DNA from: Anthonomus grandis grandis
Taxonomy: Eukaryota > Arthropoda > Insecta > Coleoptera > Curculionidae
DNA length: 64,000 bases
Assembly: GCF_022605725.1 (NCBI RefSeq)
Contig: NC_065567.1
Coordinates: 29,801,127-29,865,126, forward strand
Direction of reading: 5' to 3'
A program made the position numbers and the translations under genes. Of the stretch, positions 24,071-36,964 are shown piece by piece. The notes under the pieces were generated by a model. It was not told the origin of the DNA, searched no databases, and saw nothing but the letters and a program-made list of their open reading frames with translations. The first letter of the stretch is position 1. Each line of letters starts with the position of its first letter.

Positions 24071-27000
24071 GTATAAAATAGTAATTAAAAAACGCTTCTA
24101 TACTATAATACTAATATATTTACATAAGAAAAGTAATGCAATAATTAATATAAACAAAAAAAAATTTGCAACTTTATTTATCTTCGTGTCATTTACTTAA
24201 TTCCAAAACTCCAATGGTGGCCCTCTAAACTTCTCAAAACATATTATAAAATAATTTAAATACCATTTATTTTAAGTATCTCTGCGGTTAAGCTCGCTTG
24301 TGGCATTAATTTCGGTTACCTAAGATCCACCTTGTCTTAAAAGAGCAAAAATAAAAAGCGACAATTGCAAACTCACACAGTAGTTTAGAAAGTCATCGTG
24401 GATAATAAAGTAATTTAACCGTCAAAGGGGTATATTATTACTTTGTCGGAAACAGGAAAAAATAATTTCGTTAATTGGAAAACCGGACCCGGGTCGAAAA
24501 TATGTTATTTTCCAATTCTCGGGATAATCAGGTGCAGATGGCTGCGATAATAAGGCGTAGTTAGAGGCCGAAAGTTTAAAATCACGCTACACCAAGTCTC
24601 GGGATTTTCTTTTTTTTTTGTTTTAGTTTTTAATTAAAAATTAAAAACGGGACGTCCTTGAGCAGTAATCCCATGAAATCGGGGGGGAATTAACAATCAA
24701 CCGGTGCCCGATAAATGTAGCAGATCAAAACAATTAGTCAGGATTTAGTTACACTCAAATGCATAAAAAGTGTCGTTCTTGATTATTTACAGTTTTGCGT
24801 GAGAACCCGCCGTACCGTAAAGAGAATTCAATAATTATTTTTTAATTATTATAAATATTTAAAGCAAGTTTATTTTTTCTCTCATTTATTTAAATAAAAC
24901 GATTAATACCATTTTCTTAAATAATTTTATTGCAAGGATCGGTATTAATTTTTCACCCCCCTACATGCCTACTTAAACACAGTTGGGGCGAATAAAACTG
25001 AATCAAGATAAGTCGCAGGGATGTAACATGAGACACTGAGTCTATTAAAGATAAAGGACTCAAAATTTATATTTACAATTGCTTTTGTTCGGGCATTTAT
25101 GCCTTTTACGGCGTTGCATATCTTTTAATAGAATTCGAAATTCAACGGACAAACTGACACGTTTAAGATGATATTCTAAGATTAGAGTTTGATACTCGAG
25201 AGGAGGAAATAGAAAACGCCATAGTAAGTTCGATTTATCTTATTTTAGGCTTTTTTTTTTAAAGAGATTTATTGGGTGATTAGATTGTTATTGACTGAAA
25301 TAACTTTCGACAAATTAATTTATTTTAGAGAGAACTTTTTTATTTATACGTAAATCGGTTTAAATCGTCGGCCACATATGTATGCTTCAAGTCATATATT
25401 TGTCGAAAACTTCAGTTTTAGCTGATTACTTTATTCGCATATCCGCGAGCCGTATGTGGAAGAACCCCATTCGAACACATTTTACATCATTTAGGAAATT
25501 CATTTGCTCGGATGTTTGTCGGAATAATTGCTTTTACAATGACGGCAGAGAAATTCCGCCGTAGGCTGCGTTGATGTTTTCGGTTTTACGTTTTTGGCGT
25601 TTGATAAATTTCGAGTTTTCTGTTTTCTGTTTTTTTTTTTTTTTGGTTTTTTGCCCGCTAGGAATTATGCTTTAAAATGAGGTTTTCGAGACGGTGATGA
25701 TTTTTTTTAGGGCTTTGTTTAATCATCTTACATTGAATCATGCAAGCATTAAAAATTGATACAAGGCGAAGTAGAGTAGTAATTTTTCAATTTCGTCAAA
25801 GAACCCTATATTTAATTCGAGTTGAAAAGTAAAAAACGTGACTTAATTTTGGGTTTAACGAGAATAAATTCTTACTTCACTTCTACTAACTTCACTTAAT
25901 TTTTTCCAGTACGAATGACTAAAAACATGCTACAAAATAACAACTAGCCATCCCCTTATAAGTTTACTTACTTAATACCATTATTTTAAGTTGAAGAAAT
26001 ATTTTAAGTCTGATGTAATTATAAAATAAATAAATATACTTGACAAATCTGACTGTCGCCTAGAATATAAAAAAAATCTTGTACATGATTAAGATAATGG
26101 AATCATACTTTATTTATAAATGAATATGAACTAATATTTTATTCTGCTCTAATTATATGCTCCTTAATAGCAATTTTAAGAATTTCATGGTTAGCAGTAT
26201 GAATCGGTTTTGAAATAAATTTATTTAAGCTTATGCCACTTATTAGAGAAAAATAAAAAATACATTAGAAGCAACAATTAAATATTTTATAATTCAATGA
26301 ACAGCTTCTTCTGCCTCTTTACTTTTTTCAATTATAAGTTTCAATACAAGTAAATAAACTAGATACGTCAGATGAATTTCATGATTCATGATTCATGAAT
26401 TTTATTCCTAACATTTCAATGATTTTTGTTTCAACATTCATTATTTTCTCAAAATTTATAGGAAAAGTCCAATAATTTAATTAAATTTGCCTACTTTTTT
26501 TTATAATAGCAATAATTTTATATAAGATATATTTGAATTGATTTAATACATAGTTGCTTTAATTAAATTAATAATTTTTTTTAATTTAATACAAAAATAA
26601 AGTTTTTATCACTGGCATGATTACCACCATGTTTTGGATGCAGTCACAAGTGACTTATTATCAATTTTATAGATGAATATTTTCATATTTATTTTCTCAC
26701 TCAAATTAAATTTTATTGATTTTTTAACTGTATAATAAATTATTCTTTAATAAAAAAATTTAAAAGTTTTTAAAAAGTTACCCGAAGATTGTCAGTTTAC
26801 CATTTTTGATTTTAATAATAATTGGCGCAATTATTCTACTCACCAAAAAACCTGGAACACTTGGATTTTGGTTTTTTAAAGCTAAATTTAAAATTTCCTA
26901 AAAACCCTAAACTTTGAAAAATCTCCACTTCTTTACATCTGCAAGTTCATAAAAAAAAATTAAAATTTAATCTGTTTAATTGCAAAAATTGTTTTTATTT

Positions 27001-27110
27001 ATATAAGTAAAAAAACAATGATGTTGAACATTTAATTTTAAAATAATAATTATGCCCTGATGCGCTTTTTTTAATAAAGTTTAAAAGATTTAATTTTTTA
27101 TCGGAAATAT
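24071..27110. other. Unique sequence without a recognisable gene
   Basis: 24,200-25,660 is unique with more balanced composition; the plus frame 25382-25564 has no recognisable motif. 25,660-27,110 is very A+T-rich. Nothing I can support as a gene. Confidence 0.5.
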
Positions 27111-27182
27111 TGTATTAGGTTTTATTATAGGAGCTCCTGTACTTAATATAATCAATCATCTTTGACAAATCTGCTTAAGTAC

Positions 27183-27229
27183 ACTCAACTGCCTGGAAGA
27201 ACTAGAAACTTACGTCTAGGCAGTTGAGT
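27183..27229. repeat. Perfect 12-bp inverted repeat (hairpin)
   Basis: 'actcaactgcct' at 27183-27194 pairs with 'aggcagttgagt' at 27218-27229 across a 23-base loop. Related 'ccaggcagtt' strings occur elsewhere in the window (about 52347 and 63318). It could be the end of a small element; there is no sign that it is a transcribed RNA. Confidence 0.6.
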
Positions 27230-27289
27230 TGGACAATCATCAAGTGCTTAGATATATGAGACATAAAAAAATTTATTAGGTACATGCAC

Positions 27290-28180
27290 TCCTATTCTAA
27301 CTATGTAATAAATCTTCCAATATCTCAAAAAATACTGCAGGAACATCAATAATTTTTTCAATTATAGTTCAAGAAACATTGAAGGAATTGATTCTCAGAT
27401 GCTTAGATATAGGCTCATTTATAACAGATTAATGATTTAATAAGGTGCAGGGACTCCTGTGATAAATATTCCAATATCTCATGACCTACTGCAAAAATAT
27501 CACTGACTTCTTAAATTATAATTGAAGAAATATTCAATGAATCCAACGAGTCAAGAATCATACGACTTTGATTACTAGATGCTTGCATAATGGCTAAATA
27601 CATTAGTTGATTTAGAAAAGATGAATTGTTTTATCGAGTACATGCACTTCTGCAATAAATCTTCCAATATCTCACGATATACTGCAACAATATTAATGAT
27701 TTTTTAATTCAACTGTAGTTGAAGAAACATTCAAGGAATCTGACGATTCAAGAATAATACCACTTTAATTACTGGATGCTTGGATATTGGCTTCTTTACA
27801 ATAGATCAATGATTTCGTTGAATGCAGGCACCCTTGTGAAAAACCTTCCATTATCTCATCAAGAATTTCTCACGAATCAATCTATTTTAATTTCTAAGTG
27901 TTTAGATATTGGTTGATAAACAAGAGATTAATGATTTTATTGACTACAAGCACTCCTGTAACAAATCTTCCAAAATGTCATGATATATTGCGAGAATATC
28001 GACGATTTCTTCAGTTATTGTTGAAGAAACATTCAAGGAATCCCAGGATTTAAATATCATACCGCTTTGATTACCAGGTCTTAGATATTGACTGATTTAC
28101 TACAGATTAATGATTTTATTGACTCTGATAAACCTTCCAATATCATATCATTTATTGCAAGAATTTCTATGATTTATTTA
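27290..28180 (+). repeat. Degenerate tandem array (~120-190 bp units)
   Basis: The anchor 'cttccaatatctca' or a variant lies at about 27313, 27468, 27661, 27845, 27967 and 28134. Between anchors recur 'agattaatgatttta', 'gaagaaacattcaaggaatc' and 'catgcactcctg'. Spacing is irregular, so the array is old or has lost parts of units. Confidence 0.83.
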
Positions 28181-29925
28181 ACAAGGAATACAATAACTTG
28201 TAAAAAGCGACAAGTATTTTTCATATTTAATTATGCAAAATATGCCAGAGAAAACTATATATGAATCAACAATATTTTTAATCAATTTTCACCCTAATGT
28301 GCCTTTTTGAGTACATCAGCTACCTAATTTAATTTTTTTTCACGTACCCCTTATAAATAGATGCGTCCATCCTAAGTAGAGAATTTATAAACGCGTAGAA
28401 AGACAGAGACATTCTCTGTCAGTTGAAAGAAAACATCGATAAGTAAACAAATACTCAAGTTTCCTTTATCAACATCTTTGTATTCCAGCAGTTGCTAAAA
28501 TGTGTCCAAATATTTGACTTTCAATTAGTGTTACAGTGGAAATAGGGACCACCCGATACTTAATACTTTTTTTTTTAGATTTCTTGACTAGACTTAGTTT
28601 AATGTGTGTCTGTAAATTAGCGCTTTACCCTTTGGGTTAATAGGACCAGTTGAGTAAAGCACATTAGGGCTGCCTAATAAAAACCGATAATTTGTTAAAT
28701 AAACCACTTTGGCAAAAAGTACATAATAATAAATAACTTATATTACTACAGCTTTCCTGCATAAGGATAACCTAAATAACGTCCACACGAGTGTATAAAT
28801 CATCCCTATTTCCAAATTATTATACTCTCCAAATATTTATGTCTAAGTGGTAGCATAGAGGCAACAATTTAGGTTAACCACGAGGCCACGCTACGAATTT
28901 AGTTTAATTTAGTTTATGTAGTCTGTAAACAGTTTCAAGTGTTCACTCTGAAATTATCGAGTGCATAGAACATACCCCCCATAATACGAGCATATCAGCA
29001 TATTAGGGAAGTGCATAAAATTAGTTAGTTTAGTTTTTCAGTTTATAACAAAGTATTATTTAATCCAACAGGATAAAGTAACTAAGTCAAACTAATTACT
29101 CCAACGAGCAAATTAAACCTAAACTAAGATAATATTATCTCGATATTCTAATCTGCTAAACATTCTGACATCTCAATTAAACCAGTAAGCATTCGTATCG
29201 ATTACATACCCGACTCAATTTAAATTAACTAAAAGCAGGCAGAACTGGCCTGAAACATTCAAATAAGCTTCAGCTAAGGCTAAAGTTCAACATTCTTCGC
29301 TAAGTTGTAAGCCTCGCCTAAACTACTATCAATTGTCAGGATTATACCCGCGCTAAGTGAAAATACCTGTTAATTACTTAAATTTTTGAAAACCCGCGTA
29401 ATTAAAGGAGGAAACTGCTATAAAATTTATTTTAACTCCCTGAAAGATAATACATTCCGTTTTTTTTTTAATATATAGTCAAAATCATAAACTCGTATAT
29501 CATAATCAGTAAGACGAGCATTGCCTGGCCAGTTTTATGATGAACAAGGTACCTATTATCAAATTAGATCCCATAAAGGAAGTTTTGTTTGTTTTTCGTA
29601 AATATACAAGCCGGTAATCTCGCTCGCATCGAAACCCGAAACCGTTTAGGTCTCTTGATGATAATTATACTGAAATTTATTATTCTTTAGTTCATCATCG
29701 GGCTGGACCGGATTGGTTGATGATATGGTATCTCTCTTTAAAAAGCCAGAGGCAGAACATGTTTGGTTTTCAGTTGTTACGCTATTAAGCCATTTAAAAA
29801 GAAAAAATCATAAATAACTGAAATGTTAATAAACAATAAGCAGAACAATGACTTTTGCCTAATTCAACCAATATCACCCAAGATTTTAATTAATAGTCAT
29901 TAGAGTAGGTGGAACAACGAGTTTT
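28181..29925. other. Unique sequence without a gene
   Basis: Unique, moderately A+T-rich. No open frame over about 60 codons. Nothing else seen. Confidence 0.5.
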
Positions 29926-29934
29926 TTATCGATA

Positions 29935-30042
29935 TGGCAACACCGTTGTGGCGAATAGGTGCGCCCTTATCCGATACTTTGATAGTTGGTTGGACCGCTT
30001 ATGGCAATTCACTTGTGCGCATCACACTGTTGCCATATGTTG
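29935..30042. repeat. Inverted ATGGCAACA boxes
   Basis: 'atggcaacaccgttg' near 29935 faces 'cactgttgccatatg' near 30028, about 85 bases apart, with two further related boxes (gtgcgccc, gtgcgcatc) between. It resembles the TTGCCACAC block near 1.9-2.05 kb. A short open frame at 29934-30131 arises from it but is not convincing. Confidence 0.4.
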
Positions 30043-30886
30043 TCAAAAGAAGTGATTTATATTGTTTAATTATTCTAATATCGTTTTTTTCAAAGATCCA
30101 GAAAAAAGCATTTTTTATGGTAGTATGGTAAAAATTACAAATTTCCATAAATCTAGGCAAAAATTTAGAATGGAGACGTTGATATATAAAACAGAGAAGT
30201 TCAATATTTATTCCTATATCGCCATTTTAGACTCAGATATCACAAGTAATAGTAATAATTTTTTTTTATATAATTAAATAAGCTCATCAAAAAAATAATT
30301 TCCTAAAGATCCAGAGATTATTGAACATCTCAGGAATACTCCATGAAGCTTTAGGACTTTCCCTAGGATGTAATATCTTAAATTACTTTAGGTCTGAAAG
30401 ATATTTAAAATTAAAAAAACTGAAAAGGTAAAAAAGTAATTAACTGATAAAGGGATTTTGATGAACTCATTATTAACTAATTTAATTATTAGAAATTAGG
30501 TAAATAAAAATATACGCATATAAATTTGTATGCCTGCTTTTACTTTAATAATTTAAATTTTAATAATATAAAACAAATTCTATCGTTTCGATTTTATACA
30601 GTTTCATTCAAATTTTAATTTTTTTACAACATCTCCTATTTATTTTAATTTTAGAAGCCTTCTAAATTTGTCAGAAATTTAATGGTTTAAAAAAATATAT
30701 TGTATTTTTATTATTACTTTGTGTATTTCAAATTTTTATAATTTAATAAAGATGAAAAAATTAAACCAAAAAAATCAATAAACTCATTTATTAATTATCA
30801 TATAGCTAGCAGTTAATTGTTTGAGTAAATGTAAATAGATAGGGCCAGTCAGACTAAAAATCTAGGAAAATAACTTTTTATATATA
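30043..30886. other. A+T-rich sequence without a gene
   Basis: Low-complexity A+T-rich DNA between the inverted boxes and the MITE. The frame at 30062-30277 has no recognisable domain. Confidence 0.5.
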
Positions 30887-30887
30887 T

Positions 30888-31271
30888 AAGGGTGTCCCAG
30901 AAAAGAGTGTCAAGGGGTGGCGCAGAGGTAGAGCACTCCTCGGGGAATCCGAATCACATCGTATCTTTTTTGTTTTGTTAGGAGTTATGATTTTGTTGTG
31001 ATTTTTTAGTATTTTCACCTTCTTAGCTAATTTTCTATAATCATGGTAAATAATGTCTGAATATTTAGTTAAAACTTGGGTCTAACTAACATGAAAACGA
31101 CTAAATCATGCGCTCAAAAATATAAATAAATTGCTTTAAAAACCAAGAGGGAAAAAAGTCCAATAAATTTAAAGGCATTTTTCATTAAAAAAAGGATCAT
31201 ATACAGGGGATGATTTCAGATGCTGTACCTCTGCGCCACTCCTTGATACTCTTTTCTGGGACATACTACCT
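30888..31271. mobile_element. MITE with ~45-bp terminal inverted repeats
   Basis: The left end 'gggtgtcccagaaaagagtg' continues through 'tggcgcagaggtagagca'. The right end, read on the minus strand, is 'gtatgtcccagaaaagagta' followed by 'tggcgcagaggtacagca'. The arms match over about 45 bases, the interior of about 290 bases has no open frame, and TA lies at both edges. TIRs beginning near GGTGTCCCA and a TA target site are typical of the Tc1/mariner (IS630) superfamily, so this is probably a non-autonomous member. The neighbouring transposase at 31458 is not shown to be its partner, since I could not find this TIR around it. The arms contain a tRNA-like A-box match. Confidence 0.88.
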
Positions 31272-31457
31272 TTAATATTAAGATACCAACGAAGTAAAAT
31301 AATTATTTGGGTACAAAAAATAATGCCAGAACAGCGTTTTTTGCTACTTGCACATTTTGTCGAAATAACGCGAATTATAATTTTTAAATTCTAACGCAAT
31401 ATCGCATTTTCTGTAGTTCCAACCGAACAATTGTGATTTAGTTATTATTCAAAAAAA

Positions 31458-32466
31458 ATGGAAAGACGACATTTAACTCGAGAGGAAATGCTAAGAGCAG
31501 TCGGAATGCTTGAGGCAGGAACAAGTCAAAGAGACGTTGCAAGAGCTTTGGATATATCTCCCAGTGTAATTAACCGTTTGTGGACAGGGTATAGAGAGAT
31601 AAATGATGTTAGAGAACGGCATCAAGGTCCGTCGCGAGTTATCACACCTGCCCAAGACCGTTTTATAACTTTGCAAGCTCAAAGAAATCCCACGGTAACA
31701 GCCTCTGTTTTGGTTCAGCAGCTCTCACGAGTGCATAACGTCGAGGTTTCAGGTCAAACTATTTGGAACCGTTTGCATGAGAGAGTACTTCATGCCAGAA
31801 GACCCCTAAGGGTTCCTCGGTTAACTTTAGGAAATCGAGGTGCAAGATTAACGTGGTGCCAAGAACATGTTAATTGGAATCAAGGAAGACGGGCCACAGT
31901 TCTTTTTACGGATGAGTCTCGATTTTCATTTTATCCTGATTCTGGTAGAATTCGTGTCTGGAGAGAGGAAGGAAATGAAAGTCGTTTGCGTCATGCCCAG
32001 GAAGTAGTAAGGCAAGTGGTGGATCACTAATGTTTTGGGGTGGCATTAGACTTGACGGAAAAACGATTCTCATTTTTGTGGAAAATACAATGATTGGAAT
32101 AAGTTATAGGGATAATAAACTACTGCCTGTAATTATTCCATATTTACGCGAAATGGGCCCAAATTCGTTGTTGCAACAAGATAATGCCCCACCACATCGA
32201 GCACGGCTTGTACGAATCGCTATTGAGGAAAATCAAATTAATCTTCTACCCTGGCCCTCTACCTCACCGGACCTTAATCCAATTGAGCATGTTTGGGATT
32301 GGTTAAAAAGGCAACTTCTTCAACGATTTGACTTTTTGAGCTTCGTCTTGCTGTGACACATGTTTGGGAGGAGTTGCCCCAAGAATTAATTAATAATTTA
32401 ATTTTAGGTATGCCTAGGCGATGCCAAAGTGTTATTTATAATAGAGGTGGACCATCTGGCTACTAG
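31458..32466 (+). pseudogene. Tc1-like transposase (DD34E), broken by two frameshifts
   Basis: Encodes a cut-and-paste DNA transposase of the Tc1/mariner superfamily. The first segment (31458-32030, 190 codons) has an N-terminal helix-turn-helix region (GTSQRDVARALDISPSVINR, residues 21-40), a second DNA-binding region to about residue 120, and the first catalytic Asp in LFTDESRFSF (Asp152). The second segment continues from about 32013 in another frame with GGSLMFWGG; its LLQQDNAPPHRA holds the second Asp and SPDLNPIEHVWD the Glu, with 34 residues between, as in Tc1 rather than mariner. A third frame (about 32332-32466) reads LRLAVTHVWEELPQ to a stop after GGPSGY. The summed length of about 336 codons is normal for the family, so both ends of the gene are present. 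The ATG at 31458 follows an A-run and fits the usual start. I could not identify flanking TIRs. The catalytic triad is conserved, so decay is recent or the shifts are sequencing errors. Confidence 0.95.
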
Positions 32467-32885
32467 TTTAATTTGTATTTGGTAAATTTTTATTTTTGTA
32501 ATTTTTTTTAATAAACGGTAATAAATGGGATTTTGTTCTTTATTTTTATTTGGGCCCTAAATTATGAGTAAATTATAATCTACAAAAAAATTTAATAATT
32601 ATATTGTTATTTCATTCGAATAATGCAAAAAAATTGCAATAATTAACTTTTTTCCAATCTTCTCAAAAATATCAACATATTTGTATGTGTTCCCTAGACC
32701 ATTTTGATGCGTGTATATTATAATTTATTAATTTTAAATTTAATTATATTAAACAAATTGTAATGCTTGGATTTTATACGATTTTATTGAAATATTTAAT
32801 TTTTACACTTTCTCCAATTCATTATAATTTGAAAAATCTTTTACAAATATTAAATTCGTCATTTGTTTAATTGTTTAAAAAAAAT
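32467..32885. other. A+T-rich sequence between transposase and foldback element
   Basis: Contains the 3' flank of the transposase, including 'aataaacggtaataaatggg', which may hold a polyadenylation-like AATAAA at about 32510. No gene. Confidence 0.45.
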
Positions 32886-33250
32886 TATTTCTGCAAAAAA
32901 CTCGTTTTTTATAAATTCTACTATAACCCCCCCACATACCCCACACAACTTACCAGTAAAAAATTGTTTTCAAAAATCATTGTTTTTCAAAATAATATGC
33001 CTGAATAATAGCTGGTTTTGTCATTAATATCTATTCTAATAACACATTTTGTTTATTTAAATTTGATATAATTATATATATGAATATTAAAATATTTAAT
33101 ACAAAAACAGTGCTATTAGATTGGATATTATGGACGAAAAACGATGATTTTTCAAACGAATTTCTCACTGGGCAAATATTTGGGGTGGGTGGGGGGGTAA
33201 GGATTATGTTAACGAAAAACGCGGTTTTTGCAGAAAATATATATTCAATA
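32886..33250. mobile_element. Foldback element with G-rich arms, copy 1
   Basis: The left arm contains 'cccccccacataccccac' and 'ttaccagtaaaaaattg'; the right arm contains the complementary order, ending in 'ctgggcaaatatttgggg' and 'tgggtgggggggtaagg'. The two arms of about 150 bases pair almost end to end around a short A+T centre ('gatataattatatatatg'). No coding capacity. The open frame at 33080-33277 is a by-product. Same family as 38650, 43390, 43830 and 62080. Confidence 0.86.
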
Positions 33251-33375
33251 TTTAATTTAATAACACTGTTTATTTAAATTTAATATAATTTTAGATATAA
33301 ATATTAAGTATAAAACCAGCGTTATTAGTTCGGATAATAAGGACGAAAAACACTGATTTATTAAAAGAATTTTAT
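33205..33375 (+). repeat. Partial copy of the foldback arm
   Basis: After copy 1, the segment 'taacactgtttatttaaatt' through 'ggacgaaaaacactgattta' repeats the right half of the family without the G-rich tract. The reverse complement of this same part occurs at 56120-56290. Confidence 0.65.
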
Positions 33376-33889
33376 CAAATATTTGAAGTGTAGTAATCGA
33401 GTTTTAAAAACTAGATATGTGAATCCCGTGTTAATTTTTTTAAATGCAGAAATTTTGTCCCTTTTGTAAACAGAATTGTATATGATATACGTATATTCTA
33501 CAGTCTCATAAATATACCTTGACCATATACAGTTCATAAATATACCAAAAACTAAAAACTTACTAAAAAATATATATTTAACGTTAACAATATATGACGT
33601 TTCGCTAGGGTGTTTGCATTATTTTAATAAAAATTAAAATATTTAAATATATACAAAAATGTAGTACACACAGTATGTATAGAAAAGAGAATAATTTTAA
33701 ACTTAATCATCCTAAATTACTCAAAGCAAATTTAACAAAATATAATAAAAACATACATAACTAATGTGTGTAAATAAAATGATTAGAACTAGACAAAAAT
33801 AAATTAAACTATAATACTTAAACAAAATTATTGAATATGTATATATATCGAAATTTTTTTTAAATTTATTTTAAAAGTGCATAAATTTC
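33376..33889. other. A+T-rich sequence without a gene
   Basis: Very A+T-rich; 'tatatttaacgttaacaatatatgac' near 33575 resembles 62465 ('tatttaatgttcataatatatgat'), so the foldback flank may extend here. Nothing else. Confidence 0.4.
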
Positions 33890-34330
33890 TCTTGATAATT
33901 GAAAAACAAAATTCATTTAAATTTTCTAGGAACTAAATGCTTATATCCCTGAATTTAAAAAAGTTAGAGATTTAAAAATTAGAACACATATTCCCCAAAT
34001 AAAATCTTTGATTAAGCATTTCGGTATTTTTCCCAAAAATTGTTCAAAAGTGAATAAATCTTCTTTGAAAATTAATTAAATTTACTAACACATATTCTCT
34101 GAACAAAATTAATCACTACGTAATTTTTCATATATAATAATTAAAAGGTAGATAAAGTCCCTTGGAAATTAAGAAATTGTAAAAAAAGTTCCTAGGGACT
34201 AAGTGCTCATATATCTAAATCTAAGAGAGTTATAGATTCAAAAATTGGAACACGTATTCTCCGAATAAAATTATTAAATACGTATTTGGACATTTTATTT
34301 TTAAATATTTTAAGAGTGAAAAAAAAATAT
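33890..34330 (+). repeat. Two-copy tandem duplication of ~263 bp
   Basis: 'ctaggaactaaatgcttata' near 33927 and 'ctagggactaagtgctcata' near 34191 are each followed by an 'agagtta(t)aga', 'aaaaattggaacacgtattc' series. The spacing is about 263 bases and the copies are moderately diverged. Confidence 0.72.
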
Positions 34331-36960
34331 TTTTTTTATTAATTAAACTCAAATCGACACGCATAAATGTTAACTTTTTTAAAATAATTCGGACTTACTG
34401 GCATACAAATTAAATATATTATATGAAAAAAAACTCTTTTCGGCGTCTATGTGATGAAGTGATCCCAAACGAGAACCTCGTTTTGAACCAGAAAATGAGT
34501 GATCGTCGGTTAAACACCGGTTCTCATGATTCAAAAAATACGGCTGAACGTTATTATTTTCTTTAACCGGCAATTACCGGAGGACCACCAAGAAGATGTA
34601 ACCATTCAATTGTGTTACAACAAATATTTCATCATTTTAACCCAGAACAGAGAAAAAAACGCACTCTCTAAAAATAAAACGCAGGCAGTTAGTACTGACA
34701 TGTGATTTTTGCTTTTAATCTTAATCACCTCTTATGCCAGCTGGTATATCATTAGAACGTTTGCAGACTATAGTTAGCAGAACCATTAAAAAAGTTCAGT
34801 GCCGTTTTTATTCGCGATCTTTATCGCGAAAATTATAAGCGGATTGCATATTTTACATCGTGTCTTGTTTGCTTTGGTTTCCTTTAACCACCGTAATCTG
34901 TTTTAATTAAGGATTATTTTAAATTGTTGCTATTGCACAATCTGTTATCACAATTCTTATTATATATTGTCATGATTTTTATAATATAAGGGAAAGTTTG
35001 TTCAAAATTACTATATAATTAAAGATATGTCCAGGACGGGATTAACTTTCAATGTAACGTAATATCTCCCGCAAGGAAAATAATTATAAAGGCTCTGGAT
35101 TAATCCGGATTACTGACCCGGATATATGCCCGGATCAACCGTCCATGAAGCACCTTAGCTTTTGGGAGTTTTGGCAAAGAGCTTATTCATTTTACTTAGT
35201 AATTAATTTTGATTCATACGTCACATCACTTTAAATAATCTGGCCTTATAACTCTTGAAGCCCTCCTTTGCACACCGTTATGCCAATTATACCAACAAAA
35301 AAACAATTGATTGAATGAATATTTCTTGCACCTCACACCTCAAAAACTCCCTCAAGCTTATTCAAGATATGTATTGTTTGAACTCCTCTTATATTAATGT
35401 ACGAACTATCTACCTGACTTGTAATTCACCCTTAGATCCTAAAGAGGGTTGCTTTAATTAAGACTAATGTGCGGCTTTTAAAGTATCTAACTGTTATTAT
35501 CGACAAGACGGGTTTAATGAAATTGTATGCAATTAATCTAAATTTCTTGATCAGCACTATTGAATAAAATATGCTTAATAATAAACCGAATCTAGCCTAG
35601 AGTGAAAAAAAATCTCCGTTACTAATAAGAGGATAGAGGACAGCTGCTGGGTTAACAAGAAGAGAGTTCTTGATACCGGCTTTCATCCAATTGCTTTGGG
35701 TAGGTAGCAATCACTATTATAAGAATCCGATATAATAATGGCCGTTGACAAAATAATAGGTTTCTGCTTGGAGCATTATTTGTTTTCACTTTTTCAATCT
35801 TTGTGCATTCTGCTCTGGATTATATAACGCTAAAGGGTATTTGGTTAGGTTCGATTCAAACAGTGTACGGTCTTACGATTTTTTTTTAGTCAGTTACAGT
35901 TGATAATCGCTCATTTCTTCTTGTAGGTTTATTAGATATATAATGGAATTGCTGCTTAAAAATTTCAAATCAAAAGTAGTTTTTGCATCTATTTTAATCA
36001 ATGGTACAGCGAGTTCATAAATACGAAAAGACTTAAAAACATTAAATTAAAAACGACTTAGTGAATTAATTTAGGAATTATTTAGGGTTTTTTTATTTTA
36101 CCAAACTTGTTGTAATTTTTCCAGTTATGGAAATCCCTTTACAACCTGTAAAGTCTTTCAGTTTTTTTCTTTAAATTGAAGAAGGTCTAAAAAATTGTTT
36201 GGCTCCATATCCAACTTAAATTTGCAAAATTGAAGAATAATCCCATTTTTATTCCAATTAATTAAAAAACTACATTTTAATAAAAAAAAATAACATGAAT
36301 ATTTTGTAGTTACGTCTCTTTGTTTAATGCAATTGTAATGACTAATGTCTGTCCTTGTCTAGCATATTGTCTTCAATTTTTTTTTAATATGTAAATTATT
36401 AAAAAAAAATTGAAGCCATTTTTAATTAGAAGTGAGAATTAGTTTCTCAGGCTTTCCATAAATTAAAATTAATGATTTATTTCTTCCAGGCATTTGGGAT
36501 ATTTTTTTAAAACTTTCTAGGATATACAAAGATCCGTGAGAAATTTTGAACTAAATACTGGTGATAAACACTTTCCAAAATCCTGTTATTTTATTTACTA
36601 TTCCAGAAATTAAGGTTAATACTTTCTATTTTCCAAGAGTATTTTTTTAAATTTTATTCCGAGAATTTCAAACCATTTTTAAGCCGTAAATTGCTTAAGT
36701 AGCCTGGGATAAAATAAAAAATGTTTCTAAAAGACCTGAAAATTGTAATTTTGACGTAAAAAAAGTCTCCAAAAAAATAGAGAGTTAGCAGTGTCTTTAA
36801 ATACTGAAAAAATCACCATTAGTCTAGAATTAAAGGAAGAATAATTCAAAATATCTGGAAGAGTCGAATAATTAACTTTTAATCCCGAAAAACATACCAC
36901 AAATGCCTGGAAGACATTAAATATTTGAATGTTTGGCAAATTATAGGACATGACATGAAA
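34331..36960. other. Unique sequence without a recognisable gene
   Basis: 34,380-35,900 is unique with more balanced composition than its surroundings. The minus frames at 34379-34573 and 36727-36951 show no domain. 36,000-36,960 is A+T-rich. Possibly ordinary intronic or intergenic DNA. Confidence 0.5.
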
Positions 36961-36964
36961 TCCG

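Noticed and set aside
5700..28180. CRISPR-like arrays
   Set aside because: The regular spacing is of whole monomers; there are no short repeats with unique spacers, and the sequence is eukaryotic.
30900..30955. Possible tRNA gene ('tggcgcagaggtagagcact')
   Set aside because: Only a D-arm-like stretch. No anticodon arm, T arm or acceptor pairing follows, and the same stretch is in both MITE arms.
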